Assembly: GCA_035487355.1 (NCBI GenBank) | Contig: DATHMF010000027.1 | Coordinates: 1 to 64,000, forward strand | Source of the DNA: Terriglobales bacterium | GTDB taxonomy: Bacteria > Acidobacteriota > Terriglobia > Terriglobales > Acidobacteriaceae | Length of the DNA stretch: 64,000 bases | Direction of reading: 5' to 3' | Shown: positions 8,376 to 18,300 of the stretch, piece by piece | How positions within the stretch are numbered: the stretch's first letter is position 1 | How the letters are laid out: each line of letters starts with the position of its first letter | The notes under the pieces: generated by a model | Database searches by the model: none | Told to the model about the DNA's origin: nothing | What the model saw: the letters and a program-made list of their open reading frames with translations, nothing else | Position numbers and translations under genes: made by a program

Positions 8376-9449
8376 TTAGGAGGAAACTGCGCGCGTAGAT
8401 TCTCGGACCACAAGCTCCGGCATGATTTTGTGGTGGATCACGGCGTATTCGCGGCGTTCGAAACTGGCACGGATGGCTTCAATCACAGTCTCGACCGCGG
8501 TCGTGCCCATGGCTTCCATAGGCTGGCGGACCGTAGTCAACGCAGGCATGGAAAACGCGGCTGGAAGAATATCATCAAACCCTATCACTGAACATTGCTC
8601 CGGCACTTTAATTCCCAGCCGCGTCAGGGTGCGAATGCATCCCAGCGCAGTCATGTCGTCGAATGCCATGATCGCGGTGAAAGGCTTCTTGCGCCGCAGC
8701 AGCTCTTCGGTAGCTTTCGAGCCTCCCTCAAAGCCTGAGTTCGGTTCGCGCAGGTCGGGCAGCTCCAGCACCAGGCGGGGGTCAATTTCCAGTCCCACTG
8801 AGCTTGCAAAAGTGCGTATCCCTTTCCATCGCCGGCTGCTGTCGGCCAGCATCTTGGGGCCGCGGATGAACGCAATCTTACGGTGCCCGAGTGAGTGCAG
8901 GTGCTGCAAGGCCCACTGCGCTCCGGTTTCATCATCGGTGAGTACCGAGCCGATGGCGCCGCGCTGCAAATCGTAACCCAGCACTACGGTTGGGATCTCG
9001 CGTTTTTCCAAATCAGCCAGCAGGTTGATATCAACGTACATCCAGTTGGCAACCACGATAAGTCCTTCGACCCGGCGTTCCAGCAACATCTCCAGATAAC
9101 GCTCAAAACGAACCCGGTCATTATGGGCATCGGCCAGGATCGGAACATACGAGGCGCGGTAAAGAGAGTTTTCAATCCCCCGCAAGATCGGTACGCAAAA
9201 TGGGTCCGTGAGATCGAGCACCATCACTCCCAGAGTATGGTTTCGGCTGCTGCGCAGCGAGCGTGCCAACTGGTTAGGGCGGTATCCCAGCTTCTTGGCC
9301 GTCTTCTCAATCTTTTCTTTGGTCTGCGATGGAATGTAGCGCGCCAGCGGGGCCTGATTCAGGACGATGGAAACCGTAGCCGCCGAGAAACCGCTCTCCC
9401 GGGCCACATCACGAATCGTGGTGGTTCCTTTTGCTTTTCGCAGGTTCAC
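8376..9449 (-). CDS. LacI family transcriptional regulator
   Basis: 357 residues. The N-terminal HTH reads TTIRDVARESGFSAATVSIV, with the hinge-helix segment LGYRPNQLARSLRS, followed by a periplasmic-binding-type sensor domain (LGVMVLDLTDPF, VEGLIVVANW, AFIRGPKMLADSSRRWKG, SVIGFDDILPAAFSMPALTTVRQP). The GTG start is preceded by only a weak ribosome site, but the HTH begins at the usual place. It lies between the receptor and GH2 genes, and both their promoters carry a similar palindromic sequence with a central CG. It is probably the local repressor, released by an amino-sugar or chito-oligosaccharide (inference). Confidence 0.92.
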   Translation of the reverse strand: MNLRKAKGTTTIRDVARESGFSAATVSIVLNQAPLARYIPSQTKEKIEKTAKKLGYRPNQLARSLRSSRNHTLGVMVLDLTDPFCVPILRGIENSLYRASYVPILADAHNDRVRFERYLEMLLERRVEGLIVVANWMYVDINLLADLEKREIPTVVLGYDLQRGAIGSVLTDDETGAQWALQHLHSLGHRKIAFIRGPKMLADSSRRWKGIRTFASSVGLEIDPRLVLELPDLREPNSGFEGGSKATEELLRRKKPFTAIMAFDDMTALGCIRTLTRLGIKVPEQCSVIGFDDILPAAFSMPALTTVRQPMEAMGTTAVETVIEAIRASFERREYAVIHHKIMPELVVRESTRAVSS

Positions 9450-9581
9450 TGGAAGTTAATTAGCGTAACACAGCCTGACAAACCAGATTGTATGCTTTTT
9501 CTCTGCGTGAGCCAGTCCTGCTTAGGGCTATATCTTCACGCCGCAGATTCTCATTGTGCGCGTATTTGTGTTAGGCTTCGC

Positions 9582-9625
9582 TTGACATCAGGCTTTATAG
9601 TTCCGATAGAACTAAACCGATTTAA
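9582..9625 (+). promoter_or_regulatory. Promoter and LacI-type operator for the GH2 gene
   Basis: TTGACA at 9582-9587 is followed 17 bp later by a weak -10 (GATAGA, 9605-9610). Just downstream is TAAACCGATTTA (9613-9624), a 12-bp near-palindrome with central CG as in LacI-family operators. Read on the other strand (TTAAATCGGTTTA) it resembles the TTAATCGTTTTAA site in the receptor promoter. Confidence 0.5.
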
Positions 9626-9703
9626 TAGAGTATTAATTGCTGCCACTTAAGATCGCCCTCAGACGAAGGCAGCCTTGGCGGTCTTTATATCATGGAGAGA
9701 ACA

Positions 9704-12412
9704 ATGCCACGCTTACGATGGTTTCCTTTTTGGTTCATCTTCGTTTTAATATTCGGCGCCTTAGTTCCTGTGGCCTCGGCTTCAACCCCGGCTGCGCCCA
9801 GACTGCTTCTTCACCTGAATTGGTGGATCCAATCTTCTTGCCTGGCCTACGGTAACGGTGAACAGATCTCACTTCCCGGATACCACCCTGCAAGCTGGCA
9901 TCCGGCAGAAGTTCCGACTACCGTATTGGCGGCGCTGGTGGCCGATAAAACCTACCCTGATCCGTATTTCGGTACAAATCTGAGGTCCATTCCCGGCACT
10001 TCGTATCCGGTCGCCAAAAATTTTGCCCATCTCCCCACGCCCGAAGACAGCCCTTATCACTGTTCCTGGTGGTATCGCACTGAATTCAAGGTTCCCGCTG
10101 ATTATCAAAAGAAAAATTCATGGTTGAACTTCGCCGGAATCAACTATCACGCCAACATTTGGCTTAACGGGAAAAAAATCGCCGACGCCGCCCAGATAGC
10201 CGGCGCCTTCCGTGCTTATGAATTTGAGGTGCATCAAGAGATTCATCCGGGAGAGACCAACGCTCTCGCGGTTGAGGTCTTTGCGCCGGAACCAGGCGAT
10301 TTGGCCATCAACTGGGTGGATTGGAACCCGATGCCCGCCGATAAAAATATGGGCGTGTGGCGGGATGTTTCTCTGACCGCGACCGGTCCGGTTTCAATTC
10401 GGCATCCGTTCATCAAGAGCCAGGCCGCCCCGTCGCTCGATTCGGCTGCTCTCTCTCTTACTGTGGAAGTCCGCAACGCCTCCGACCAGCCCGTAACGGG
10501 AACACTGAAAGCGGCTTTCGGCCAAGTTACTCTTCAGCAACAGGTCGAGTTTGCACCCTCGGAAGTGAAGTTGATAACGCTTACGCCTGATGCATTTCCG
10601 CAATTGAAACTTGCTCATCCCCGGCTCTGGTGGCCCTACCAGATGGGTGAGCCAAATTTGTATTCCGCTCATCTTCAATTTGAAGTTGATGGCAACGTAT
10701 CGGACGAAGCCGACTTTCACTTCGGCATTCGTGAGATCACATCTGAGCTTACCGACAAGGGAAACCGTCTCTTCCGCATTAATGGACGCAAACTGCTCAT
10801 CCGCGGCGGCGGCTGGTCGCCCGACATGCTCTGGCGGCAACCCAAGCAACGCCTGCGCGATCAGTTTCGTTACGTCCGGCATCTGCACTTAAATACCATC
10901 CGACTGGAAGGCAAGATAGAAACCGAAGACTTCTTCAACCTGGCTGATGAAGAAGGCATCTTGGTGATGGCCGGCTGGTGTTGTTGCGATATCTGGGAGC
11001 AGTGGAATAAATGGCAGCCGGAAACTCATCCTATAGCTGTCGAATCACTGCGCAGCCAATTGTTACGTCTGCGCTCGCATCCCAGTCTGCTGGTGTGGCT
11101 CTATGGAAGCGATGGGCCTCCGCCGGCAGACGTCGAAAAAGAATACCTGCAAGTTATACAGGATACGCTCTGGCCCAACCCAACCCTCTCCTCGGCTTCG
11201 GCTGAGCCCACTTTGGTCAGCGGGGTCTCAGGGGTCAAGATGTCTGGACCTTATGACTATGTCCCGCCCTCGTACTGGCTCAATGCTACTGCGGCGGGCA
11301 CGCTCAAGTTAGGCGGAGGCTTCAGCTTCAACACAGAGACCAGTCCAGGCCCGGCGATTCCCACACTGGAATCGCTGAAAAAGATGCTGCCTGCAGATCA
11401 CCTGACGCCAGGAGACAGTGTTTGGAACTTTCACGCCGGCAGCCAGGAGTTCTCCAATACCAAAATTTACGATGATGCCATGAAGGCCATTTATGGCCCT
11501 CCCTCAGACCTCGATGATTACCTCAGGAAATCGCAAGCCATGGCCTACGACGGAGAGCGTGCCATGTTCGAGGCCTATGGCCGCAACAAGTACACCTCTA
11601 CTGGCGTCATTCAATGGATGCTTAACAACGCCTGGCCCTCCCTCATCTGGCACCTCTATGACTATTACCTGCAACCCGCAGGCGGTTACTTCGGTACGCG
11701 AAAGGCCAACGAACCGCTGCATGTGCAGTACTCCTACGACGACCGCAGCGTGGTGGTGGTGAACAGCCAGTATCAACCGTTTTCCGGATTGAAAGTTGCT
11801 GCCGAAGTTTATGACTTCGACCTTAAGCAAAAATTTTCTAACCAAGCCAATGCCGATGTTCCTGAAGACAGCAGCACGCGCATCTTCGTCATACCCGAAA
11901 CCGCGCTCAATACCAGCCCGGTAACATTTGTGAAGCTTGCGCTGCGCGATGCTGCCGGTCGCACGGTTAGCTCCAATTTTTACTGGCTTTCGGCCAAGAC
12001 TTCTTCTTTCGACTGGGAAAAAACCACCTTCTTCTATACTCCTTCTCCTGTCTATGAAGATTTCACGGCCTTGAACCGTTTATCGCCGGTCAAGCTGGAA
12101 GCTGCTGCTGATCTTGCTTTAGCCCATAACGACGGTACGGTAACCGTCCGTGTGAAAAATCCCAGTAAGCAGCTTGCCTTCCAGGTTTGTCTGCAGGTTC
12201 TGCAAAAGGATGGCGACAAAGAGATACTTCCCGTCCTCTGGGATGACAATTACTTTTCGCTTCTGCCGGGTGAATCCAGGGTGGTCACGGCCACATTGGA
12301 GCAGTCACAACTGCAGCATGTTCAGCCTGAAATTAAAGTGAGCGGATGGAACATTGTTCCGCAGGAAAAGCTCATATCAGCTTCTGGACATCCCCAGGAG
12401 AAAAAGAAGTGA
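9704..12412 (+). CDS. Glycoside hydrolase family 2, probable exo-beta-D-glucosaminidase
   Basis: 902 residues from the ATG at 9704 (GGAGAG upstream; a second ATG at 9692 is in frame). A signal peptide (FPFWFIFVLIFGALVPVASA) precedes a GH2 sugar-binding domain, an Ig-like domain and the catalytic TIM barrel. RLEGKIETEDFFNLADEEG and GWCCCDIWEQW are characteristic of the CsxA-type chitosan exo-glucosaminidases. The acidic pair expected in that subfamily is present: Asp470 in YGSDGPPP and Glu545 in FNTETSPGP, close to the Asp469/Glu541 of the studied Amycolatopsis enzyme. It should remove glucosamine from the non-reducing end of chitosan oligomers in the periplasm. A related beta-mannosidase activity is less likely. 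Confidence 0.85.
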   Translation: MPRLRWFPFWFIFVLIFGALVPVASASTPAAPRLLLHLNWWIQSSCLAYGNGEQISLPGYHPASWHPAEVPTTVLAALVADKTYPDPYFGTNLRSIPGTSYPVAKNFAHLPTPEDSPYHCSWWYRTEFKVPADYQKKNSWLNFAGINYHANIWLNGKKIADAAQIAGAFRAYEFEVHQEIHPGETNALAVEVFAPEPGDLAINWVDWNPMPADKNMGVWRDVSLTATGPVSIRHPFIKSQAAPSLDSAALSLTVEVRNASDQPVTGTLKAAFGQVTLQQQVEFAPSEVKLITLTPDAFPQLKLAHPRLWWPYQMGEPNLYSAHLQFEVDGNVSDEADFHFGIREITSELTDKGNRLFRINGRKLLIRGGGWSPDMLWRQPKQRLRDQFRYVRHLHLNTIRLEGKIETEDFFNLADEEGILVMAGWCCCDIWEQWNKWQPETHPIAVESLRSQLLRLRSHPSLLVWLYGSDGPPPADVEKEYLQVIQDTLWPNPTLSSASAEPTLVSGVSGVKMSGPYDYVPPSYWLNATAAGTLKLGGGFSFNTETSPGPAIPTLESLKKMLPADHLTPGDSVWNFHAGSQEFSNTKIYDDAMKAIYGPPSDLDDYLRKSQAMAYDGERAMFEAYGRNKYTSTGVIQWMLNNAWPSLIWHLYDYYLQPAGGYFGTRKANEPLHVQYSYDDRSVVVVNSQYQPFSGLKVAAEVYDFDLKQKFSNQANADVPEDSSTRIFVIPETALNTSPVTFVKLALRDAAGRTVSSNFYWLSAKTSSFDWEKTTFFYTPSPVYEDFTALNRLSPVKLEAAADLALAHNDGTVTVRVKNPSKQLAFQVCLQVLQKDGDKEILPVLWDDNYFSLLPGESRVVTATLEQSQLQHVQPEIKVSGWNIVPQEKLISASGHPQEKKK

Positions 12413-12473
12413 TAATTTCTGGGATCACCGGTTTAATGGAACGGTTGATTGAGTTAATTTATGACGTTAAAGC

Positions 12474-12502
12474 TTGCTTGATTGAGGGCGACGAACTATT
12501 AT
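12474..12502 (+). promoter_or_regulatory. Candidate promoter of the pqqACDE operon
   Basis: TTGCTT (12474-12479) and TATTAT (12497-12502) are separated by 17 bp, 41 bp before the pqqA start. The position is right and the boxes fit sigma-70 moderately well, but the call rests on pattern alone. Confidence 0.35.
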
Positions 12503-12543
12503 CTGTAGGCTCTAATTTCAAACCATGGAGGCAACAAAACAAT

Positions 12544-12621
12544 ATGACTTGGGAAAAACCGCAATTTGAAGAAATTCTGCTCAACTGCGAAATCAACTCC
12601 TACGCGCCCGCGGAGCTTTAA
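12544..12621 (+). CDS. pqqA: PqqA, PQQ precursor peptide (25 residues)
   Basis: A short gene encoding MTWEKPQFEEILLNCEINSY followed by APAEL. It contains the invariant Glu16-x-x-x-Tyr20 pair whose side chains are cross-linked by PqqE and become the carbon skeleton of PQQ. The MTWxKPxFEEI start is the family hallmark. A GGAGG lies 11 bp before the ATG. It directly precedes pqqC, pqqD and pqqE. Confidence 0.95.
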   Translation: MTWEKPQFEEILLNCEINSYAPAEL

Positions 12622-12636
12622 ACTTCTGCATCGCGC

Positions 12637-13398
12637 GTGAAGAACTTGGAGTTAACAACTGCAGGCGATTGCGAACTGCTCTCTCTGGAAGAGCTGCGAG
12701 CTGCGCTGCGCAAAGTGGGCGAAGAGCGTTATCATCACCGCCATCCTTTCCACTTGCTGATGCATGAAGGCGGCCTGAGCCGCGGACAATTGCAGGCTTG
12801 GGCGTTGAATCGTTACTACTATCAGAGCCGCATCCCTATAAAAGATGCCATTATCCTCTCGCGCAGCGAGGACCGCGCCTTCCGGCTCGCATGGCGCAAG
12901 CGCATCGTAGATCACGACGGCGACTCTGCCAGCGACGGAGGCATTCTGCGCTGGCTCAAGCTGGCTGAAGCTACCGGCCTTGATCCGGATCGGGTTGCAC
13001 GGGGAGAAGAAGTTCTGCCTGCAACTCGCTATGCCGTGAATGAGTATTTGAACATCGTGAAGAACCGTACGTTGCTCGAAGCGGTGGCTTCTTCGCTGAC
13101 CGAAATGTTTTCCAAAGACCTTATTACACTGCGCATGGAGCGCCTGCGCGAGCACTATCCATGGCTCACTGGGGGTCTCGATTATTTCCAGGCCCGGCTT
13201 CATCAGGCCCCCGAAGATGCGCACTTCGCTGTGCAGTATGTGTATGAGCACGCGCAAACTCGTGCCCAGCAGGAGCTGGCCGTCACCGCCCTGCGCGACA
13301 AATGTGACATCCTATGGGCGCAACTGGATGCGCTTTACTTTGCCTATGTGCAACCCGGATGGCCACCTCCCGGGGCATTCCGTATCCAGGAGTCTTAA
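12637..13398 (+). CDS. pqqC: PqqC, pyrroloquinoline-quinone synthase
   Basis: 253 residues of the TENA/PqqC helical fold. It catalyses the last step of PQQ biosynthesis, ring closure and eight-electron oxidation of the intermediate AHQQ using oxygen. Family motifs are RYHHRHPFHLLMHEGGLSR, WALNRYYYQSRIPIKDA, IVDHDGD, EVLPATRYAVNEY and LTEMFSKDLI. The start is GTG 15 bp after the pqqA stop; the length is close to the usual ~250. The order A-C-D-E, with pqqB moved elsewhere, differs from the common pqqABCDE. Confidence 0.95.
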   Translation: MKNLELTTAGDCELLSLEELRAALRKVGEERYHHRHPFHLLMHEGGLSRGQLQAWALNRYYYQSRIPIKDAIILSRSEDRAFRLAWRKRIVDHDGDSASDGGILRWLKLAEATGLDPDRVARGEEVLPATRYAVNEYLNIVKNRTLLEAVASSLTEMFSKDLITLRMERLREHYPWLTGGLDYFQARLHQAPEDAHFAVQYVYEHAQTRAQQELAVTALRDKCDILWAQLDALYFAYVQPGWPPPGAFRIQES

Positions 13399-13409
13399 AG
13401 AGTTTCTTC

Positions 13410-13688
13410 ATGGCTTTTCCAACCGATTCCGCTCAGCCACGACTCGCCCCCGGTTGCCGCTGGGGCAACAGCGGAGAAGACGATAAGGTGCTGCTCTTTC
13501 CTGAAGGCGCTCTTCGCTTGCAAGGCACCGGACAAAAGATCGTGGAGCTTTGTGATGGGCAACGTACGTTCTTAGAAATTGTTGGCGCTCTGCAGACCCA
13601 CTACAACGCCTCTGACGCAACCCAAATCCGGCAGGATATCGCCAGCTTCCTCGAACAACTGCAGCGAAAGCGAATCGTAGATTACTGA
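13410..13688 (+). CDS. pqqD: PqqD, PqqA peptide chaperone
   Basis: 92 residues, the normal size for free-standing PqqD, which binds the PqqA precursor (a RiPP recognition element fold) and presents it to PqqE. Recognisable parts are RWGNSGEDDKVLLFPEGALRL, a GQKIVELCDGQRTFLEI region and the C-terminal helix IASFLEQLQRKRIVDY. The ATG at 13410 lies 11 bp after the pqqC stop; an upstream in-frame codon would overlap pqqC. Its TGA overlaps the ATG of pqqE by one base, implying translational coupling. Confidence 0.92.
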   Translation: MAFPTDSAQPRLAPGCRWGNSGEDDKVLLFPEGALRLQGTGQKIVELCDGQRTFLEIVGALQTHYNASDATQIRQDIASFLEQLQRKRIVDY

Positions 13689-14806
13689 TGCTGCCCAATC
13701 CACTCGCGCTCATCGCGGAAGTTACGCACCGCTGCCCGCTCCACTGTGTTTACTGCTCTAACCCATTGGAAATGACGGCGGCGAAGCTGGAGTTGCCAAC
13801 TGAAGCCTGGCTGCGCGTATTTAACGAAGCTGCACAGATGAAGCTTCTGCACCTTCACCTTACCGGAGGCGAACCGCTGGCGCGGGCAGACCTGAAAGAG
13901 CTTATTGCCGGGGCCCACGCGGCAGGCCTTTACACGAACTTAATTACTTCCGGCATCGGCCTGACCGAACCTCGTCTGGCAGCGCTGATCGAAGCCGGGC
14001 TGGACCACATCCAACTCAGCTTTCAAGATTCACGCGAAGACGCCGCCAACTGGATTGCCGGCACACGCGCTCATGCCCACAAGCTGGAGCTGGCAGGAAT
14101 CATCCGCAAACACAAGGTCGCTTTCACTATCAATCTGGTGGTGCACCGCCAGAACCTCGACCACCTGGACGAGATGATCGCTTTGATCGAAGTGCTGTCT
14201 CCTGATCGCATGGAGATCGCCCACGCCCAGTATTACGGCTGGGCCCTTGAGAACCGCGCTGCCCTGATGCCGACGCGGGAGCAACTGGAAAATTCCGTGA
14301 AGGTAGTTGATGAAGCGCGCGAGCGTCTTCAGGGCCGTATCCGCATTGATTCCGTTACACCTGATTACTACGCACGCTATCCCAAGGCCTGCATGGGTGG
14401 CTGGGGACGCCGCCTGATGCTCATTGATCCGGCGGGCAAGGCGCTTCCCTGCCACGCGGCCGGAGTGATTCCGGGTTTGCAGTTTGATAATGTGCGCGAG
14501 CGTTCGCTCGAATGGATCTGGCAGGAGTCGCCGGCGTTCCAGCAATTCCGTGGCGAGTCATGGATGCAGAAGCCTTGCCGCAGTTGCGACCGCCGGATGG
14601 AAGACTTCGGCGGCTGCCGCTGCCAGGCTTTTCTGTTGGCCGGCGATGCGGCTGCAACCGATCCGGTTTGCTCGCTATCGCCGACGCATCACCTTGTAGA
14701 AACAACCCTGTTGCAGATGAATACCGAGCGGCTGCCGGTCTCGAAACCTATAAGCGTTGCACAACCGCAAACTGCTTCCTGGCTCTACCGGATAAACCCG
14801 GCGTAA
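13688..14806 (+). CDS. pqqE: PqqE, radical SAM enzyme forming the Glu-Tyr cross-link in PqqA
   Basis: 372 residues. The radical SAM cluster motif is C16-x3-C20-x2-C23 in HRCPLHCVYCSNP. The SPASM domain in the C-terminal third carries ACMGGWGRRLMLIDPAGKA, LPCHAAG, CRSCDRRMEDFGGCRCQAF and DPVCSLSP, providing ligands for the auxiliary iron-sulfur clusters. The enzyme makes the carbon-carbon bond between Glu and Tyr of PqqA with PqqD as chaperone. The reading frame starts within the stop codon of pqqD. This is the last gene of the operon; a repeat element follows. Confidence 0.95.
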   Translation: MLPNPLALIAEVTHRCPLHCVYCSNPLEMTAAKLELPTEAWLRVFNEAAQMKLLHLHLTGGEPLARADLKELIAGAHAAGLYTNLITSGIGLTEPRLAALIEAGLDHIQLSFQDSREDAANWIAGTRAHAHKLELAGIIRKHKVAFTINLVVHRQNLDHLDEMIALIEVLSPDRMEIAHAQYYGWALENRAALMPTREQLENSVKVVDEARERLQGRIRIDSVTPDYYARYPKACMGGWGRRLMLIDPAGKALPCHAAGVIPGLQFDNVRERSLEWIWQESPAFQQFRGESWMQKPCRSCDRRMEDFGGCRCQAFLLAGDAAATDPVCSLSPTHHLVETTLLQMNTERLPVSKPISVAQPQTASWLYRINPA

Positions 14807-14922
14807 CGCGAGCACTCGGCGCTCAGCAATCAGCCAATACGATTTCGTTCCTGAGGGCGGTCAGGCTGCCCTTTATCATTTAGTAATCTTCGGCTGCTGG
14901 CTTTCGGGGTGCATGAAGCTTG

Positions 14923-15262
14923 GCCAGCCCACACTTGCTGCAAGTGGTTGTAACCTCTTAAAACCGCGTGATCGCCGCGTATTTGCTGGGGAGAGTCGTG
15001 TCGCGGTGAGGTACTTGCTGAGTAGCCTCGGGTGTTTACTGGATAGATATCATCTTAGTGCTGAGAGAAGGGGCGCTGCTGAAAGGAGCGGCTGGTCACA
15101 CAATTTCAGATGTTCTGCGTCGAATTTTCAAAGAACCTTCAGGGCTTGGTTATTCCAAGGCTTCGCAGCCGAAACGAGGGCTGCACTAGCCTCCCAAAAT
15201 CTCACCTTGCCCAGGCATCCCGGGATGCTGAATACACTTCCAGGGACAATGATAATCCATAC
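14923..15262 (+). repeat. Dispersed repeat element, copy D (degenerate)
   Basis: Between the convergent pqqE and beta-helix genes. ACTTGCT occurs at 14933-14939 and 15013-15019, again exactly 80 bp start to start, although the sequence between has diverged strongly from copy A. The following stretch keeps pieces of copy A (CGAATTTTCAAAGA near 15121, and a GCATCCCGGGATGC palindrome near 15217 in the place of copy A's GCATTCTTGAATGC). The remainder of the 540-bp gap shows no gene. Confidence 0.6.
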
Positions 15263-15348
15263 TCTCTCAGGAGTTAAGAGTTTGGTACCAGAATGGGACC
15301 ACGAACAAGGGATGATCGTATGGCTCGGTCTAACTTTATAGGGTCCAC

Positions 15349-18300
15349 CTAGTAAGAAAACGGCTTGGGCCACAGGCGGGCTTTGCTGTTGGCTGTGGCC
15401 GTTGCGCCGCCGGAATCGTTGATGGTCACCGTCACATTCCATGCACCGACTTTGGTGTAGGCATGCGTGCCGATCACGTTATAGTTTTGACCGCCGGTTG
15501 AGACTGCTGTTCCTGTGCTGGGTGCGGTTCCGTCACCCCAATCAATACTGGTGGTAGAAAAGTGGCTCGGCAGGCCGCTTGGATCGCCATCGGTAAAGCT
15601 CGCCACAACGAGCGGAACAGCCTTCCCTAAACGCACGTGCAAGTTGCGCCCGGTTACATTGGTGAGGGCATAATCCGCCTGCTGGCAGGCGGAAAACTCT
15701 GAAGTGTTGTTCGAGGGATCGGTTGCGGTTGCGCTGAGAGATCCTGAGCCTATGAGCGAGGTCGAGAAGCTGAAACTCAGCGGAGCATTGCCGCTCCCAT
15801 CGGTGGTAACAGCGCTGGTGTGAAGCAGGTTCAATCCCTGGCCGTGGCCGGAGGGGTCGCATGCCATGTTGCCAAAGAACTCGACATGGAAGGTCGTGTT
15901 CGGCGTGCTGTTCAAAGTTCCAGTGACGTTGGTTGTGCCGGCGCTGGATAGGGCGCTCGTCAGCACCGGGTAGTTTTGCAGGTTGTTCGGACCGGTATGC
16001 GGACCGCCCGGCGTATTGGCTGTGACCCCATCGTCGTTGAGATCAATTCCCAATCCGGTATTGGAAAAAATGGCGTTAGTCTCAATAGCATTTCCGGTTG
16101 AGCCGGGGCCGGTCACCACAACTCCTTTTGCATTAAACGCTATGACATTGCCGGAGAGGACTCCGATGGCGTTGCCGGCTGCGCCCGAGTCAACCCTGAC
16201 TCCATTCCCGTGGTTACCCACGGAGCCCATGTTGTTGACGTCCGTGCCGATGTAGTTACCTTGCACCGCATTTCCGGTCGTGCCTGTATTGGAGATCGCC
16301 ACGCCATGCCCGAGGTTTCCCGAGATCAGGTTACGAGCTGCAGCCGTGGACCCGCCAATCGTGTTATTGGTTGCGCCGACTGAGATATAGACGCCATTGC
16401 TACCGTTACCAAGGGCCGCCAAGCCGCTTGCGTTCGTGCCAATCAAGTTGCCTTGTACGGTGTTCGCAGTTGTGCCGACGCCGTAGAGGTCTATTCCGTA
16501 CTGGAAGTTGCCGGAGATGACATTTCCCGTCCCCGGTCCTGTACCCCCAATGAGGTTGTTGCTGCCACCGGCAATTCTCACGCCTGGTCCGATATTGCCC
16601 AGGGCGGTGGTCCCGGAAACATCAGTTCCAATAAAGTTGCCCTCTATAAGATTGGAATTGCCGTTGACGATGAGAATACCGTCAGCATAGGCAGCAATAA
16701 TATTGCGCGCGGCCGCTGTTGTGCCGCCGATGGTGTTGTTACTGGCGCCTCCGGTGATGTACACCCCACTGCCGCTGCTGGCGCCGGCGCCGGCAGTCCC
16801 GCTGGCATTTGTGCCGAGAAAGTTGCCCTGCACGAAGTTTCCAGTAGTGCCCCCGCCGTCGAGGTGTATGCCATCGCCGTTATTGTAGGAAATAACGTTC
16901 CCCGCACCGGGAGTTGTGCCTCCGATGGTGTTGCCGTTTGCGCCGCCAATAATGTAAACGCCGATGCTGTTGGCGTTCCTGCCGCTCCCCGCAGCATCGG
17001 TGCCAATAAAATTGCCTTGCACCAGGTTTCCGCTCGTACCGGCACCGTTGAGCGTAACGCCGGTGCTAGTATTGCCGGAGATAATGTTGCGCGCCGCCGG
17101 GTTCGTACCTCCAATCGTGTTGTTGCTTGTGTTGTTGAGCAGGAGCACGCCGTTGCTGTTGGCAATCGCGCCATTCCCCGCAGGATTCGTGCCAATGAAA
17201 TTGCCGAATACCTGATTGTTGCTGGTGCCGGGATCGCTGATGCTGATCCCCGCGCCGGCATTGCCGGAAATCACGTTCCCTGCGCCCGCACCCAGGCCGC
17301 CAATGATATTGCTGGCGGCGCCGTTGTTGAGCAGCACGCCATTGGGAGTATTGCCGACCGAGGCCGTCCCTGCGGCATTGACGCCGATGAAATTGCCTTC
17401 CACCGTGTTTCCGCTCGTCCCGAGGCCGTTGATGAGGACCCCATTGCCTCCATTCCCAGAGATAACATTGCGCGCACCTGCGCTCGTGCCGCCGATGGTA
17501 TTGCTGCTCGTGGCGTTTTGCAGGACCAGACCCGTGGTGTTGGGTATCGCGGCTGCACCCGCGGCATTGGTCCCAATAAAGTTCCCCTGGATGAGGTTGC
17601 TGCCGGTGGACACATCAGAGATGACAATGCCAGCTCCCACATTACCGGAAATCACGTTCCCTGAACCTAACGCCGAGCCTCCAATGGTGTTGTTGCTTGC
17701 GCCGTTGTTCATCAGCATGCCATTCTGACTATTGCCCAGCGCACCTGTCCCCGCAGCATTGCTGCCGATGAAATTACCTTGCACTATGTTTCCCGTCGTT
17801 CCCCCACCCGTGATAACGACCCCGTTAAGCCCGTTCCCGGAAATAACGTTGCCTGCTCCCGCGCTCGCGCCCCCTACAATATTGTTGGCTGCGCCCGATT
17901 GGATGCGCACTCCGTCGGCAGCATTGGCAATAGCAGCCATGCCGCTAACGTCGGTGCCAATATAGTTGCCTTCCACTGTGTTCCCGTTCGTGCCCAGTCC
18001 CGCGATTTGGATTCCGAAAAGAGCATTTCCGGAAATCACATTGCGCGCCGCAACCGTCGCCCCCCCGATCACGTTGTTGAATTGACCGCTGGAGATAAGC
18101 ACCCCGTCTCCACCATTGGCCAGGGCGGCATTGCCGGCCGCATTGGTTCCGATAAAATTTCCCGTAATGGTATTGTTACCACTTTGCAGCGCAATTCCAC
18201 CTTGCGAGAAGCGGTTAATCACCAGCCCGCGCACCGTGGTATTCCCCGCCTGAATTGAAAGGCCGACGACGCTCGGTCCGGCACTGGTGCCATTGAGTTC

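Noticed and set aside
16453..17664. Long open frame on the plus strand (about 400 codons) inside the beta-helix gene
   Set aside because: It is antisense to the repeat-coding region. The strong third-position bias of the real gene keeps the opposite frame open, and the protein has no recognisable sequence.
16200..18180. Regular ~192-bp repeats considered as a CRISPR-like array
   Set aside because: They are in-frame coding repeats of the beta-helix, with period and divergence unlike CRISPR repeats and spacers.
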